64,000 bases of DNA from Sulfitobacter brevis (GTDB taxonomy: Bacteria > Pseudomonadota > Alphaproteobacteria > Rhodobacterales > Rhodobacteraceae), in the NCBI RefSeq assembly GCF_900112755.1, contig NZ_FOMW01000005.1:1-64000 (forward strand), given 5' to 3'. This document shows positions 25,442 to 34,575 of the stretch, piece by piece; position 1 is the stretch's first letter, and each line of letters begins with the position of its first letter. A program made the translations under genes and the position numbers. Below the pieces are notes generated by a model. That model saw only the letters and a list, made by a program, of their open reading frames with translations. It searched no databases and was not told where the DNA came from.

Positions 25442-26460
25442 CCGCCGCGCCGCTGCTGGAGATACGCGACCTGCGCGCTGCGTTTCGGGGGCCGTCCGGC
25501 TTTGTCGAGGCGGTTCGGGGCGTCGATTTCACGCTTAACGCTGGCGAGGTGCTGGGCATTGTCGGAGAGAGCGGGTCCGGTAAATCAGTCGCGATGATGG
25601 CCTTGCTGCAACTGTTGCCCGCCCAAGCGCGGGTCAGCGGCTCGGCCAAGTTTAAAGGGCGCGAGTTGATCGGCATGCCGCAGCGACAGATACGGCATAT
25701 TCTGGGGCGCGAGATCGGCTGTATCTTCCAGGATCCGCTGAGCGCGTTTAACCCGGTGCTCACGATCGGTGCCCAAATCATCGAGGCGATCCGCCTGCAT
25801 GATCGAAAGATCAGCAAACGCGCGGCCCTGGCCCAAACCATCGACTTGCTGGCCTCGGTCTCGATACCCGAACCAGAGCGGCGGGCGCAACAATATCCCC
25901 ACGAATTCTCCGGCGGGATGCGGCAGCGGGCAATGATCGCCATGGCACTTGCCAACAACCCCAGCCTGCTTATCGCGGACGAGCCGACCACTGCACTAGA
26001 TGTCACAGTACAGGCGCAAATCCTCGACCTGCTGCGACGACTGGCCCAAGAGCGCGACATCGGCATGGTGCTTATCACCCATGACCTTGGCGTGGTCGCG
26101 AGCATGGCGCGGGATATATCGGTGATGTACAGTGGCCGCGTCGTCGAGACCGGCAGCGCTGACAGCGTGTTCTACGACACCTGCCACCCCTATACCCGCG
26201 GGTTGATCGCGGCGATGCCCTCGCTTGAAAGCGTCGGCACCCTGCTGACCCCCATAGACGGCACACCGCCGTCGATCTTTGACCGCCCGCAAGGCTGCAG
26301 CTTTGCGCCGCGCTGTGGCTATGCCCTGCCCGCCTGTCATGAAACCGACCCCGAACTGCGCCAGATCGGCACCACCCGTGCGGCCTGTCTGCGCGCCGAA
26401 GAGATCGCCGCCGGGACCGTCCGGCCCACCGCGCCGCTTAGCGAAAGCCTGCCGGTATGA
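25438..26460 (+). CDS. Peptide-type ABC transporter ATPase (DppD-like)
   Basis: 340 residues. Walker A GESGSGKSV, signature FSGGMRQR, Walker B LLIADEPT and the H-loop LITHDLG are all present. The C-terminal oligopeptide-transporter Cys block (CSFAPRCGYALPAC) indicates the usual Fe-S or metal site of this subfamily. Overlaps both neighbours. Confidence 0.95.
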   Translation: MTAAPLLEIRDLRAAFRGPSGFVEAVRGVDFTLNAGEVLGIVGESGSGKSVAMMALLQLLPAQARVSGSAKFKGRELIGMPQRQIRHILGREIGCIFQDPLSAFNPVLTIGAQIIEAIRLHDRKISKRAALAQTIDLLASVSIPEPERRAQQYPHEFSGGMRQRAMIAMALANNPSLLIADEPTTALDVTVQAQILDLLRRLAQERDIGMVLITHDLGVVASMARDISVMYSGRVVETGSADSVFYDTCHPYTRGLIAAMPSLESVGTLLTPIDGTPPSIFDRPQGCSFAPRCGYALPACHETDPELRQIGTTRAACLRAEEIAAGTVRPTAPLSESLPV

Positions 26461-27503
26461 GCTTGCATAATCTCACTCCTCCCGTGCTCGACGTGCGCAA
26501 CCTGTCAAAGGTGTTCCCCATCGGCTCTAACCTGCTGGGCACCAAACCTGCGCAGATGTTGCAGGCCGTCAGTGACGTCAGCTTTCGCGTCGCCCAAGGC
26601 GAGACCTTCGGGCTGGTCGGCGAAAGCGGCTGCGGCAAGTCGACCTTGGGGCGCTGTATCCTGCGGCTGATCGATCCCACCCAAGGCGAGGTGTTGCTCG
26701 CCGGAACCGACATTACCCATCTGAACGCCGCCGAGATGCGCCCGCTGCGGCAGGACTTGCAGATCGTCTTCCAAGACCCGATGTCCTCACTGCATCCGGG
26801 CATGACAATACGGCGCATCCTGGCTGAAGGGCTGCGTTTGCTCAAGCTTGACGCGCAGACCGAGGCCGCCCGCATCGCGGAACTGATATCTCTGGTGCAA
26901 CTGCCTGCCGACGTTGCTGATCGCTATCCGCACGAACTTTCGGGCGGGCAACGCCAGCGGATCGGTATCGCGCGGGCAATCTCGGTCAATCCCAAAGTGA
27001 TAGTTCTGGACGAGCCGGTTTCGGCGCTGGATGTCTCGATACAGGCGGGGCTGTTGAACCTGCTGCGCAGCCTGCAAGAGCGATTGAACATCGCTTACGT
27101 CTTCATCGCCCATGATCTGAGCGTCGTACGCTATGTCTCGGACCGGATCGGGGTGATGTATCTAGGCCGGATTGTTGAAACGGGCCGCGCCTCCGATCTG
27201 TTCGATAATCCGCGCCACCCCTACACCCAAGCGCTGCTGTCGGCGATCCCCTTGGCCGACCCGCGGGCCGAGCGTAAACGCGCACGCACTGTGCTGGAAG
27301 GCGATCTGCCCAGCCCGCTGAACCCGCCATCAGGGTGTAGCTTTCGCACCCGCTGCCCGCGTGCCCGGCCGCTCTGCGCCGCCGAGCGGCCGCTGCTGGA
27401 AGACACCGCCCATGCCGTAGCCTGCCACTTTCCCGACCCTGCGGGCACCGAGGCAACTGCCCGCGCCACCCCATCAACATTGCAAACCGGAGAGGGTGCA
27501 TGA
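26457..27503 (+). CDS. Peptide-type ABC transporter ATPase (DppF-like)
   Basis: 348 residues. Walker A GESGCGKST, signature LSGGQRQR, Walker B VIVLDEPVSALD and H-loop IAHDLS are intact, and the C-terminal Cys block (CSFRTRCPRARPLC) is present. Second ATPase of the importer; overlaps the aminotransferase start by 4 bases. Confidence 0.95.
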   Translation: MSLHNLTPPVLDVRNLSKVFPIGSNLLGTKPAQMLQAVSDVSFRVAQGETFGLVGESGCGKSTLGRCILRLIDPTQGEVLLAGTDITHLNAAEMRPLRQDLQIVFQDPMSSLHPGMTIRRILAEGLRLLKLDAQTEAARIAELISLVQLPADVADRYPHELSGGQRQRIGIARAISVNPKVIVLDEPVSALDVSIQAGLLNLLRSLQERLNIAYVFIAHDLSVVRYVSDRIGVMYLGRIVETGRASDLFDNPRHPYTQALLSAIPLADPRAERKRARTVLEGDLPSPLNPPSGCSFRTRCPRARPLCAAERPLLEDTAHAVACHFPDPAGTEATARATPSTLQTGEGA

Positions 27504-28768
27504 CCTTGCAACACGCCCAGACCAATTCGCCCCGTGACCGCATCCTGCGCGAAAGAGCCGCCTACGTTATTCCGGGCGGCATGTGGGGCCATCAACGCGC
27601 CGCCGCCTTGCCCAGCGGCTATCCGCAGTACTTCTCCAGCGGCAAAGGCGCGCGGGTGACCGATGTGGACGGGCGCGAGTATATTGATTTCATGTGCGCT
27701 TGGGGGCCTGTCATTCTGGGCCACCTGCACCCCACTGTGGAGGCCGCTGTCGCGCAGCAATCAGCGCAAGGCGTGTGCCTTAATGGCCCGACCGAACACG
27801 CGGTAACGCTGGCCGAGCGGCTGGTCGCGATGGTCACACACGCCGACTGGGCGCTGTTCCAGAAGAACGGGTCGGACGCGATGACCACCTGCGTCACCGT
27901 CGCCCGCGCCGAAACCGGACGCCGCAAAGTGCTGGTCGCCCACGGTGCCTATCACGGTGCAGTGCCATGGTGCTCGCCCTCGCTGGTGGGGGTGACCAGC
28001 GAAGACCGCGCCCATCTTCTCCACTTCACCTTCAACGATACGGCGAGCCTCGCGCAGGCCGTGGAAGCTGCCGGAGAGGATTTGGCTGCCATCGTCGTCT
28101 CAGCCTTTCGGCATGACCTCGGCGTGCCGCAAGAAATGCCCAGCGCAGCCTTTGCCAAAGCGGCACGCGCTGCCTGCGATTATGCCGGTGCGGCCTTAAT
28201 TGTCGATGATGTGCGAGCGGGCTTTCGCCTCAACCTCGCCGGATCGTGGCAAACCCACGGGGTTGCCGCCGATCTCAGCGCATTTTCAAAGGCCATCGCA
28301 AACGGCCATGCTTTGGCCGCTGTGACCGGCAACGACCGGTTTCGCGAAGCCGCGTCGCGGGTCTTTGTCACCGGATCATTCTGGTATTCCGGTGCCCAGA
28401 TGGCCGCCGCTATTGCCACGCTGGACGAGTTGTCCCGCATCGACGGCCCGGCGGTGATGCAACGGGCCGGCCAGCGCTTGCGCGACGGGTTAGACGCGCA
28501 GGCGGCTCACTATGGTTTTGAGCTGCGCCAATCCGGTCCGCCCGCCATGCCCTTGGTGCAATTCAACGGCGACGACGCGACCGCCACTCTGGGCGATGCC
28601 TTCTGCACCGAGGCTCTGCGGCGGGGGGTTTATCTGCACCACCGCCACAACATGTTTCTCGGCACGGCGCATACAGATGCAGAGATTGACAGCGCGCTTG
28701 ACGCGACCGAGGGCGCCTTTGCCGCGCTCGCCAAAACCCGCCCCCTGCCATCAGGAGAAGCCGCATGA
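27500..28768 (+). CDS. Class III (glutamate-1-semialdehyde-type) aminotransferase
   Basis: 422 residues, fold-type I PLP enzyme. The PLP Lys is Lys264 (AFSKAIANG) and the ring-nitrogen Asp is Asp236 (IVDDVRAGFR). It resembles the glutamate-1-semialdehyde aminomutase subgroup but is encoded with a transporter and a transketolase, so it more likely deaminates the imported compound to an aldehyde or ketone. No dedicated dehydrogenase follows. Overlaps DppF and the transketolase N-terminal gene by 4 bases each. Confidence 0.92.
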   Translation: MTLQHAQTNSPRDRILRERAAYVIPGGMWGHQRAAALPSGYPQYFSSGKGARVTDVDGREYIDFMCAWGPVILGHLHPTVEAAVAQQSAQGVCLNGPTEHAVTLAERLVAMVTHADWALFQKNGSDAMTTCVTVARAETGRRKVLVAHGAYHGAVPWCSPSLVGVTSEDRAHLLHFTFNDTASLAQAVEAAGEDLAAIVVSAFRHDLGVPQEMPSAAFAKAARAACDYAGAALIVDDVRAGFRLNLAGSWQTHGVAADLSAFSKAIANGHALAAVTGNDRFREAASRVFVTGSFWYSGAQMAAAIATLDELSRIDGPAVMQRAGQRLRDGLDAQAAHYGFELRQSGPPAMPLVQFNGDDATATLGDAFCTEALRRGVYLHHRHNMFLGTAHTDAEIDSALDATEGAFAALAKTRPLPSGEAA

Positions 28769-29634
28769 CTACCGCGCCTCGCAACGTTACCCTCGCTGTC
28801 CTCAAAGACCGGGCCAAATTCATCCGCAAGGAAACGGTGCGCCTGTCGCGCATCGCAGGGGCTGGGCATTATTCCTCCACCTTCTCCTGCGCGGAGCTGC
28901 TCTCGGTTCTCTACTACGATCAGATGTCGATCGAGCCCGCGCAGCCCGACTGGCCCGAACGGGACCGCTTTGTTATGTCCAAAGGTCATGCCGCCATCGG
29001 GCTTTATCCGGTGCTGGCGGATCTGGGCTACTTCGACCCTTCGGAGCTTGATACCTACACGCGGCTCGGTTCCAACTATGGCGATCATCCCGACATGAAG
29101 AAGGTCAGAGGGCTGGATTTCTCTTCCGGATCGCTTGGTCACGGGCTGTCGGTTGGTGTCGGCATGGCGCTGGCGGCACGGATGACCAAACGTGCGTACC
29201 GCACCTATGTGATGCTGGGAGACGGCGAGCTCAGCGAGGGCCAGATTTGGGAGGCCGCGAATTGCGCAGGTCACTACAAACTGGACAATCTTGTGGCCAT
29301 CGTTGACCGCAACGGGCTGTCAATTGACGGCCATACCGAGGACATTATGAGTGTCGAGCCGCTGGACAAACGCTTCGAAGCCTTCGGCTGGGACGTTCAG
29401 CGCATCGATGGCCATGACCTCGGCGCCATTCAGACTGCATTTGCGGCCCTTGCGACCACCACAAGCGGCAAGCCCCAACTGATCATTGCCGATACCGTAA
29501 AGGGGCGCGGCGTAGCGCGGATGGAAATGTCGCTCGACTGGCATGTCGGCAATCTGGTGGGCGAAGATTATGATGATGTGATGGCCGAGCTCGACGCCGG
29601 ACTGAAACCCTTTGAACCGGAGGCGGCGCTATGA
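28765..29634 (+). CDS. Transketolase, N-terminal (thiamine-diphosphate) subunit
   Basis: 289 residues, equal to the first half of a transketolase. Conserved HGLSVGVGMALAARM and the thiamine-diphosphate motif GDGELSEGQIWEAANCAGHY are present. With the next gene it makes a split transketolase, as known for several sugar and sulfosugar pathways. It transfers a two-carbon ketol unit. Being in an aminotransferase/ABC operon, it probably cleaves the product of that step. Confidence 0.94.
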   Translation: MTTAPRNVTLAVLKDRAKFIRKETVRLSRIAGAGHYSSTFSCAELLSVLYYDQMSIEPAQPDWPERDRFVMSKGHAAIGLYPVLADLGYFDPSELDTYTRLGSNYGDHPDMKKVRGLDFSSGSLGHGLSVGVGMALAARMTKRAYRTYVMLGDGELSEGQIWEAANCAGHYKLDNLVAIVDRNGLSIDGHTEDIMSVEPLDKRFEAFGWDVQRIDGHDLGAIQTAFAALATTTSGKPQLIIADTVKGRGVARMEMSLDWHVGNLVGEDYDDVMAELDAGLKPFEPEAAL

Positions 29635-30656
29635 CCACCGATATGCAAGACGAAAGCGAAATCTTCCGCGGCACCACCACAGGCAGCACCCGTCTGCGCG
29701 ACGCCCGTTCGGTCCGTGGCACCCCCAAGGCAGGTATGCCCGCCTTTGTGCTCGGCGAGGAACTGGCCGATATCGCCGATACCGACCCGCGCATCGTGGT
29801 GGCCACGGCTGATCTGGCCTCGGCCAACCGCACCAACGATTTTCGCGATCGCCATCCCGACCGTTTTGTGAACTTCTCCATCGCTGAAAAGAACATGATC
29901 ACCGCGGCGGCGGGCATGGCGTCGACAGGGCTTATCCCTTACGTCGCGACCTTTGCCAGTTTTGCCGCCATTCTGGGTGCCGAGGCGATCCGCACCGATT
30001 GCGCTTACCCAAAGATGAAGGTCCGCGTGCTGGGCAGCCATTCGGGCATGTCGATGGGCTTCTACGGCAGCTCGCACCATGCCTTGGAAGATCTGGCAAT
30101 GTTGCGGTGCATGGCCGACCTGACGGTGGTCTGTGCGACCGACGCCAACCATCTGCGAGCGATCCTGCGCGCCTCGGTCGAACATCCGCGTGCGATGTAT
30201 ATCCGGCTGGGTCGGGGCCGCGATCCGGTCGTGTATGACACCGTGCCCGAAATTGAATTTGGCCGCGCCCTTCGCCTGCGGGAAGGCACCGATCTGACGC
30301 TCATCACCTGCGGCTCGCAGGTACGGGCCTCGCTTGACGCGGCAGAGGCTCTGCAACAGCAGGGCATATCAGTGCGGGTGGTGGATATGTTCACCATCGA
30401 CGAGATGGACCGCGAGGAAATACGCGCGGCGGCGGATGACACTGGCGCGATCCTCACGGTTGAGGAGCATAACGTGACAGGTGGTTTGGGTTCAGCCGTC
30501 GCGGATGTGCTGGTTGATCTGCCCCGCATCCGGTTTCGCAAACATGGGGTGCCCGATAAATATGTCGAGGTCGGCCCGCCTGCTGCACTTTATGCCCATT
30601 ACAAGCTGGATGCAGCGGGCATTACCGAGGTCGCAAAGTCCTTTTTAGAAAAGTAG
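29631..30656 (+). CDS. Transketolase, C-terminal subunit
   Basis: 341 residues, pyrimidine-binding and C-terminal domains. The activating Glu lies in FVNFSIAEKNM, and SMGFYGSSHHALEDLA matches the family. A 40-residue N-terminal tail precedes the domain. Ends 5 bases before the convergent prepilin-peptidase gene. Completes the split enzyme with the preceding gene. Confidence 0.94.
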   Translation: MTTDMQDESEIFRGTTTGSTRLRDARSVRGTPKAGMPAFVLGEELADIADTDPRIVVATADLASANRTNDFRDRHPDRFVNFSIAEKNMITAAAGMASTGLIPYVATFASFAAILGAEAIRTDCAYPKMKVRVLGSHSGMSMGFYGSSHHALEDLAMLRCMADLTVVCATDANHLRAILRASVEHPRAMYIRLGRGRDPVVYDTVPEIEFGRALRLREGTDLTLITCGSQVRASLDAAEALQQQGISVRVVDMFTIDEMDREEIRAAADDTGAILTVEEHNVTGGLGSAVADVLVDLPRIRFRKHGVPDKYVEVGPPAALYAHYKLDAAGITEVAKSFLEK

Positions 30657-30661
30657 TCGCG

Positions 30662-31150
30662 CTATGTCAGGCTTGGCGCCAAGGCCAGAAATGCCAAGCC
30701 TGACAGCCCAATGCTCAACCCCAGCGGAAAGCGGCTGTGATCCTCTATGCCGCGCCAACCGGTTTCGCGATTCTTCAGCGCAGCGCGCAACACCATCAGC
30801 AGCACCACACCCGCGACGATTCCCACCGACAGCACCAGCGCGAAGACCGCCAGCGCGTCTGTGGGGATCAGCAAGGTCAGCACAGCGAGAAGCTTCACAT
30901 CGCCTCCGCCCATGAGCCGCAGCGCAAAAAGCGTCAATCCAAAAACAAAAACAACTGCCGCAGCAGCCGCACGCCAGACAATCTGTTCCAGCGACACGGA
31001 GAATGCCAGACTGCCAACGGCGACGACCAGAATGACCAGCACCAGCCGGTTGGGAATGCGCATAAAGCGCATGTCATAGAGGATGACGCAAACCAACAGG
31101 GGCGCGATGATCCAACTTACCGGGAGTTGCAAATCCACAGGTCCGTTCAT
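30662..31150 (-). CDS. cpaA: Prepilin peptidase CpaA/TadV (A24 family)
   Basis: 162 residues, polytopic aspartic protease that cleaves Flp-type prepilins. The two catalytic Asp are in LYDMRFMRIPN (Asp26) and GGGDVKLL. No N-terminal methylase domain, as expected for CpaA/TadV. Overlaps the LuxR regulator by 4 bases. It serves the pilin gene at 32340 on the other strand. Confidence 0.9.
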   Translation of the reverse strand: MNGPVDLQLPVSWIIAPLLVCVILYDMRFMRIPNRLVLVILVVAVGSLAFSVSLEQIVWRAAAAAVVFVFGLTLFALRLMGGGDVKLLAVLTLLIPTDALAVFALVLSVGIVAGVVLLMVLRAALKNRETGWRGIEDHSRFPLGLSIGLSGLAFLALAPSLT

Positions 31151-31998
31151 TCACTTGCCTGACGCGAGTCGTTGATCACGGTGATCAGCTCCAATTGGCC
31201 GCTGGTTGATGTCTTGGCGTAGATATTGCGCAGATGCGTGCGGATTGTAGGCACAGATAACTCCAGAGTCGCGGCGATGTCTTTGGCCTTTGTGCCAATC
31301 GCCAGAAGCTCGCAGACTCGCAACTCGGCACGGCTGAGGCCACACGGATTGGCGGCGGTCAGGATATCCCCGCCAAGATAGCGCTCCGGCATGGCCTGCG
31401 AGCGTCCGTTCGAGCGGATGATCCGCCCCGCCAGCCCCTTAACCCGCAGCGCCCAGGCCTCGGCCAGGGCCGTGGTAACCAGTGAGGGGTGCAACTGCGG
31501 GTGCAGTTTGGGCGGCTGATCAAAGATCATCTCGATGGCATCAATCTGCTCGGTGTTCGCATGCAATATGACCAGGCTGACTTCATTGACCTCAGGGCGC
31601 TTGCTCCACTCTGCCGCTGCCGAGGAGCGCGCGAAGCTCGTTTCTTTTCTAAGCCGCGAAAGCCGCCAGATTGACCCCGGCACAAGCGCATCCAGCCGGG
31701 TATCGCGCAAATAGCTCGCCAACTTGCCACTGCTCACCTCGGGCTTGGAGGTCAGCAACGCATGGGTTGCGCCCGCAATCGGATGCGCCCGCCCGCCGCT
31801 CAGCCGGTACATCGCGATATTTAGCGCATCGGTCTGGCGCGAGAGTACCGCAAGCACATCCCCGAGCGCTGAGCGGCCCGAAACTGCCGCGTGAAAATCA
31901 TTGAGCAGCGCAAAGCTGCGGGAAATCCGCAATTGCAGGTCATTCGCCTCTGGAAAAGGGATGACCTGCGAACGATCTCTAACGATGTGTTGTGCCAT
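31147..31998 (-). CDS. LuxR-family regulator next to the Tad locus
   Basis: 283 residues from the ATG at 31998; the longer frame from 32046 opens with TTG. The C-terminal helix-turn-helix is typical (LSRAELRVCELLAIGTKAKD, then TIRTHLRNIYAKTST). The N-terminal 210 residues form no sensor I can name. Coupled to cpaA and divergent from flp, it is the likely regulator of pilus genes. It lacks a receiver, so it may respond to a ligand. Confidence 0.88.
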   Translation of the reverse strand: MAQHIVRDRSQVIPFPEANDLQLRISRSFALLNDFHAAVSGRSALGDVLAVLSRQTDALNIAMYRLSGGRAHPIAGATHALLTSKPEVSSGKLASYLRDTRLDALVPGSIWRLSRLRKETSFARSSAAAEWSKRPEVNEVSLVILHANTEQIDAIEMIFDQPPKLHPQLHPSLVTTALAEAWALRVKGLAGRIIRSNGRSQAMPERYLGGDILTAANPCGLSRAELRVCELLAIGTKAKDIAATLELSVPTIRTHLRNIYAKTSTSGQLELITVINDSRQASE

Positions 31999-32339
31999 AT
32001 TGATGCTCTGTCTTATTGCGCCATCCCCTAATTGCAGGGTGAACAAAGGTACAGCACGTCCACAAAACGGCAGAAAGATGGCAGAACCACCAAAACGCCA
32101 CTTTCGTTAATGAAAATACGTAAGGTTTATGGTGTTTGGTGCGAATTTCCCGCGCTAGGGGAGTTTTTCACGCCCTACGAGCAGTACCAAAGCCGCACAC
32201 ATGCCGCGATATGGCCCCACTCACTCATCCACATGAATGATGTGAGCCCTACGCAATTCTAGTAAATTTTTATTCATCGGCGGCCCAGTGAGGGCCAAAA
32301 TCACTGGGCCAATCCGCCCCCATTAATAGGAACACAACG
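31999..32339 (+). promoter_or_regulatory. Divergent regulatory region and flp leader hairpin
   Basis: About 340 bases between the LuxR gene and flp. A perfect 10-base inverted repeat GGCCCAGTGA (32282-32291) / TCACTGGGCC (32301-32310) lies 30 bases before the flp start. It would form a stable hairpin in the leader or act as an operator. No coding signal otherwise. Confidence 0.55.
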
Positions 32340-32549
32340 ATGAACAAATTTACAAACCTCTGGACCCGTTTCCGCACCTGTGAAGAAGGCGCGACACTGG
32401 TTGAATACGGCATCGCATTGAGCCTTGCTGTGACCCTTGGCGCCGGTGCGCTTATTGCTTTGGGCGACGATGTCGGCGCCACCATGAATGCGGCCGGCGA
32501 CGCGATGCCAGCCCAAGCTGCAGAGGCTGATAGCGGTGGCTCCATTTAA
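32340..32549 (+). CDS. flp: Flp/Fap-type prepilin
   Basis: 69 residues. The processing site lies at the Gly in CEEGATLVEYGIAL, with the required Glu five residues on and a hydrophobic helix after it; the tail is short and acidic. This is the major subunit of a Tad/Flp pilus, cut by CpaA. A hairpin lies in the leader and a terminator follows, so it can be expressed far above the assembly genes. Confidence 0.93.
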   Translation: MNKFTNLWTRFRTCEEGATLVEYGIALSLAVTLGAGALIALGDDVGATMNAAGDAMPAQAAEADSGGSI

Positions 32550-32561
32550 GGCTATGCCTAC

Positions 32562-32597
32562 CCCGCTCCGGTCTTTCAGGCCGGAGCGGGCCCTTTT
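32562..32597 (+). terminator. Rho-independent terminator after flp
   Basis: CCCGCTCCGG (32562-32571) pairs perfectly with CCGGAGCGGG (32581-32590) around a 9-base loop and is followed by CCCTTTTT. Separates flp from the downstream assembly genes. Confidence 0.85.
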
Positions 32598-32623
32598 TAT
32601 CGGTTCTGTTGAAAGCGATATCC

Positions 32624-34087
32624 ATGCCCCCCCGCTCCTCCCTCAAAGCAATCAAAGAAAGCGAAGACGGCGGCGTCCTTGTGATCTGGGCTTTGGCGTT
32701 GGTGATTTTTCTGGGGCTCATCGGTATCATTTTCGACATTGGCCGCCTCGCCACGACGCAGGCCGAACTACAGTCCTTTGCTGATTCAGTCAGCCTCTCT
32801 GCCGCAGCAGAACTTGACGGTCGCGCCGACGCCATCTCGCGGGCACAGACAGCGGCGACGACATTGATCCGTGACACCCAGACGTATGGTGATGGCGGTG
32901 CCGCTCTGGGTGCCGAGGATTTCACCTTAACATTTTACTCCCCCGGATCAGACGGTCAGTTCTCAAGCGATGCTGCCCGCGTCACCACCAACCCGCACAA
33001 CGCGCGTTTTGTGACCACGCGTGTTAACCCACGCCGCGTGGCCCCCGGCCTCGGTGCCGCTTTCGCCGCGTTGAGCGGGACCCGTGAAAACTCTGGCGAG
33101 ACCTCTGCACAAGCCACCGCAGGCTTTTCTCTTGAGGCCTGCAACGTTGCTCCAGTGGCCGTGTGCCTGCCGACCATCGACTTTGATGCCGCTACCAGCA
33201 TTGGCCAAACTCTCGAACTTCAAGCCACCGTCGGCATCGGTCAGTTGTTGCCCGGCCAGCTGAGCGCCGTGAACTCGCTTACCAATGCACTGGACGGGCT
33301 CAGCATTTGTGCGGGCTTGTTGGGCGGCAGCCTCGAAGCCTGCCTGATCGCATCGCGCGAACCGGAAACCGCCTGCACAGGGCGCGGTGGGCTTGAGCTT
33401 TCTGCTGATATATCAGGCTCAGGCGTGCTGGATGCTATTAACACCCGCTTTGACCAATTTGGCGGAGTCGCGGCCGGACTTCAAAACAACCCGGCCTTTT
33501 CCGGTGCGCCCAACGTGTTGACTGGTATCACGAACAGATTGGGCCAGTGCAATTTTCTGCCCGGCCTTCTTAACGGGCTTTTGGGCGGCGGGTCCGGCGC
33601 TGGCGGCGATCTCGGCTTGCCTGCTGATGATTGTGTAAGCTCAGGCGCTTGCGGCATACAAGGCGATGGCACGTGGGAGGCCGGACGTACCGCCTATATC
33701 AATGCCCACTATAAGGGCACTGATCCGCACCCCTCCGCGCGGACGCGTTTCGCATTCTACCAAGCCGAGATTGCAGCATCTGCGCAGGTCACGGGCATAC
33801 CCGTCATTGGTAACCTGCTGGGCGGGTTCACCGGACAGATGTGCGCGCCCCAGCCCAATAAGGATCCGACCCGCCGGCTGATGGTTGTAGCTGGCATCGA
33901 TTGCCTGTCTGCCAACGTTGATGCAGCTGTCTCCGTCCCCCCTGTTCAACAGTTTTTCGAAGTCTTCGCGCTTGGTCCTGTCTCCGGCGGCAAGCTCTCC
34001 GTCGAGATCACCGCCTGCCTGGGTGGCGGTTGTGGCGGCGGCAATCTGGATACCGAAGTGAAAGATATCGTGAGGCTGGTGGAATGA
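32624..34087 (+). CDS. TadG-like pilus-associated protein
   Basis: 487 residues with the TadG-type N-terminus (EDGGVLVIWALALVIFLGLI, one membrane anchor near 20-45) and a large exported domain with Cys-rich, Gly-rich stretches (GGGSGAGGDL, CLGGGCGGGN). Start taken at the ATG at 32624; the frame could open at a TTG at 32609. It probably sits in the envelope as a minor pilin-like or anchoring protein. Overlaps the next gene by 4 bases. Confidence 0.85.
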   Translation: MPPRSSLKAIKESEDGGVLVIWALALVIFLGLIGIIFDIGRLATTQAELQSFADSVSLSAAAELDGRADAISRAQTAATTLIRDTQTYGDGGAALGAEDFTLTFYSPGSDGQFSSDAARVTTNPHNARFVTTRVNPRRVAPGLGAAFAALSGTRENSGETSAQATAGFSLEACNVAPVAVCLPTIDFDAATSIGQTLELQATVGIGQLLPGQLSAVNSLTNALDGLSICAGLLGGSLEACLIASREPETACTGRGGLELSADISGSGVLDAINTRFDQFGGVAAGLQNNPAFSGAPNVLTGITNRLGQCNFLPGLLNGLLGGGSGAGGDLGLPADDCVSSGACGIQGDGTWEAGRTAYINAHYKGTDPHPSARTRFAFYQAEIAASAQVTGIPVIGNLLGGFTGQMCAPQPNKDPTRRLMVVAGIDCLSANVDAAVSVPPVQQFFEVFALGPVSGGKLSVEITACLGGGCGGGNLDTEVKDIVRLVE

Positions 34088-34575
34088 AATTGCCCCGTAT
34101 CCTTACGCCGATCTGGCAAGACGAAAGCGGTGCCGCACTGGTGGAATTCGCACTGCTGCTGCCTATGGCACTGCTGTTTCTTGGTCTGTGCTTTGAAGGC
34201 GGTCGGACGTTCTGGTCTTATCAGACCACCATATCCGGTGTGCGGGACGCAACGCGTTACCTGAGCCGCGTCGTCGATGCCGATATCTGCGTCAACGGCG
34301 GCTCGACCACTGAATGGAACGACAAGTTGCTCGAGATCGTGCGGACCACGCAATCAGGCGCAACCCTGTTTCCGACTGCGGTTTCGATCTCTGCTGTGAC
34401 TTCCGAACTGGCGTGCATTGCAGGCAGCTATCGGGGCGGTGCAGCCCCCGTAGCGACCGTAACAGCCAACCTAAATATCGGCGTGCCGTTTGCGGGGCTG
34501 TTCTCCATCGCTGGCGTCAACGTCCAAACCATACGCACCAGCGTCACAGACAGCACAAGGGTGCTGGGGCTATGA
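34084..34575 (+). CDS. TadE-like pseudopilin
   Basis: 163 residues. The N-terminus DESGAALVEFALLLPMALLF is the TadE/TadF signature with a prepilin-like helix. A minor pseudopilin of the Tad system, probably processed by CpaA. Overlaps both neighbours. Confidence 0.88.
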   Translation: MKLPRILTPIWQDESGAALVEFALLLPMALLFLGLCFEGGRTFWSYQTTISGVRDATRYLSRVVDADICVNGGSTTEWNDKLLEIVRTTQSGATLFPTAVSISAVTSELACIAGSYRGGAAPVATVTANLNIGVPFAGLFSIAGVNVQTIRTSVTDSTRVLGL

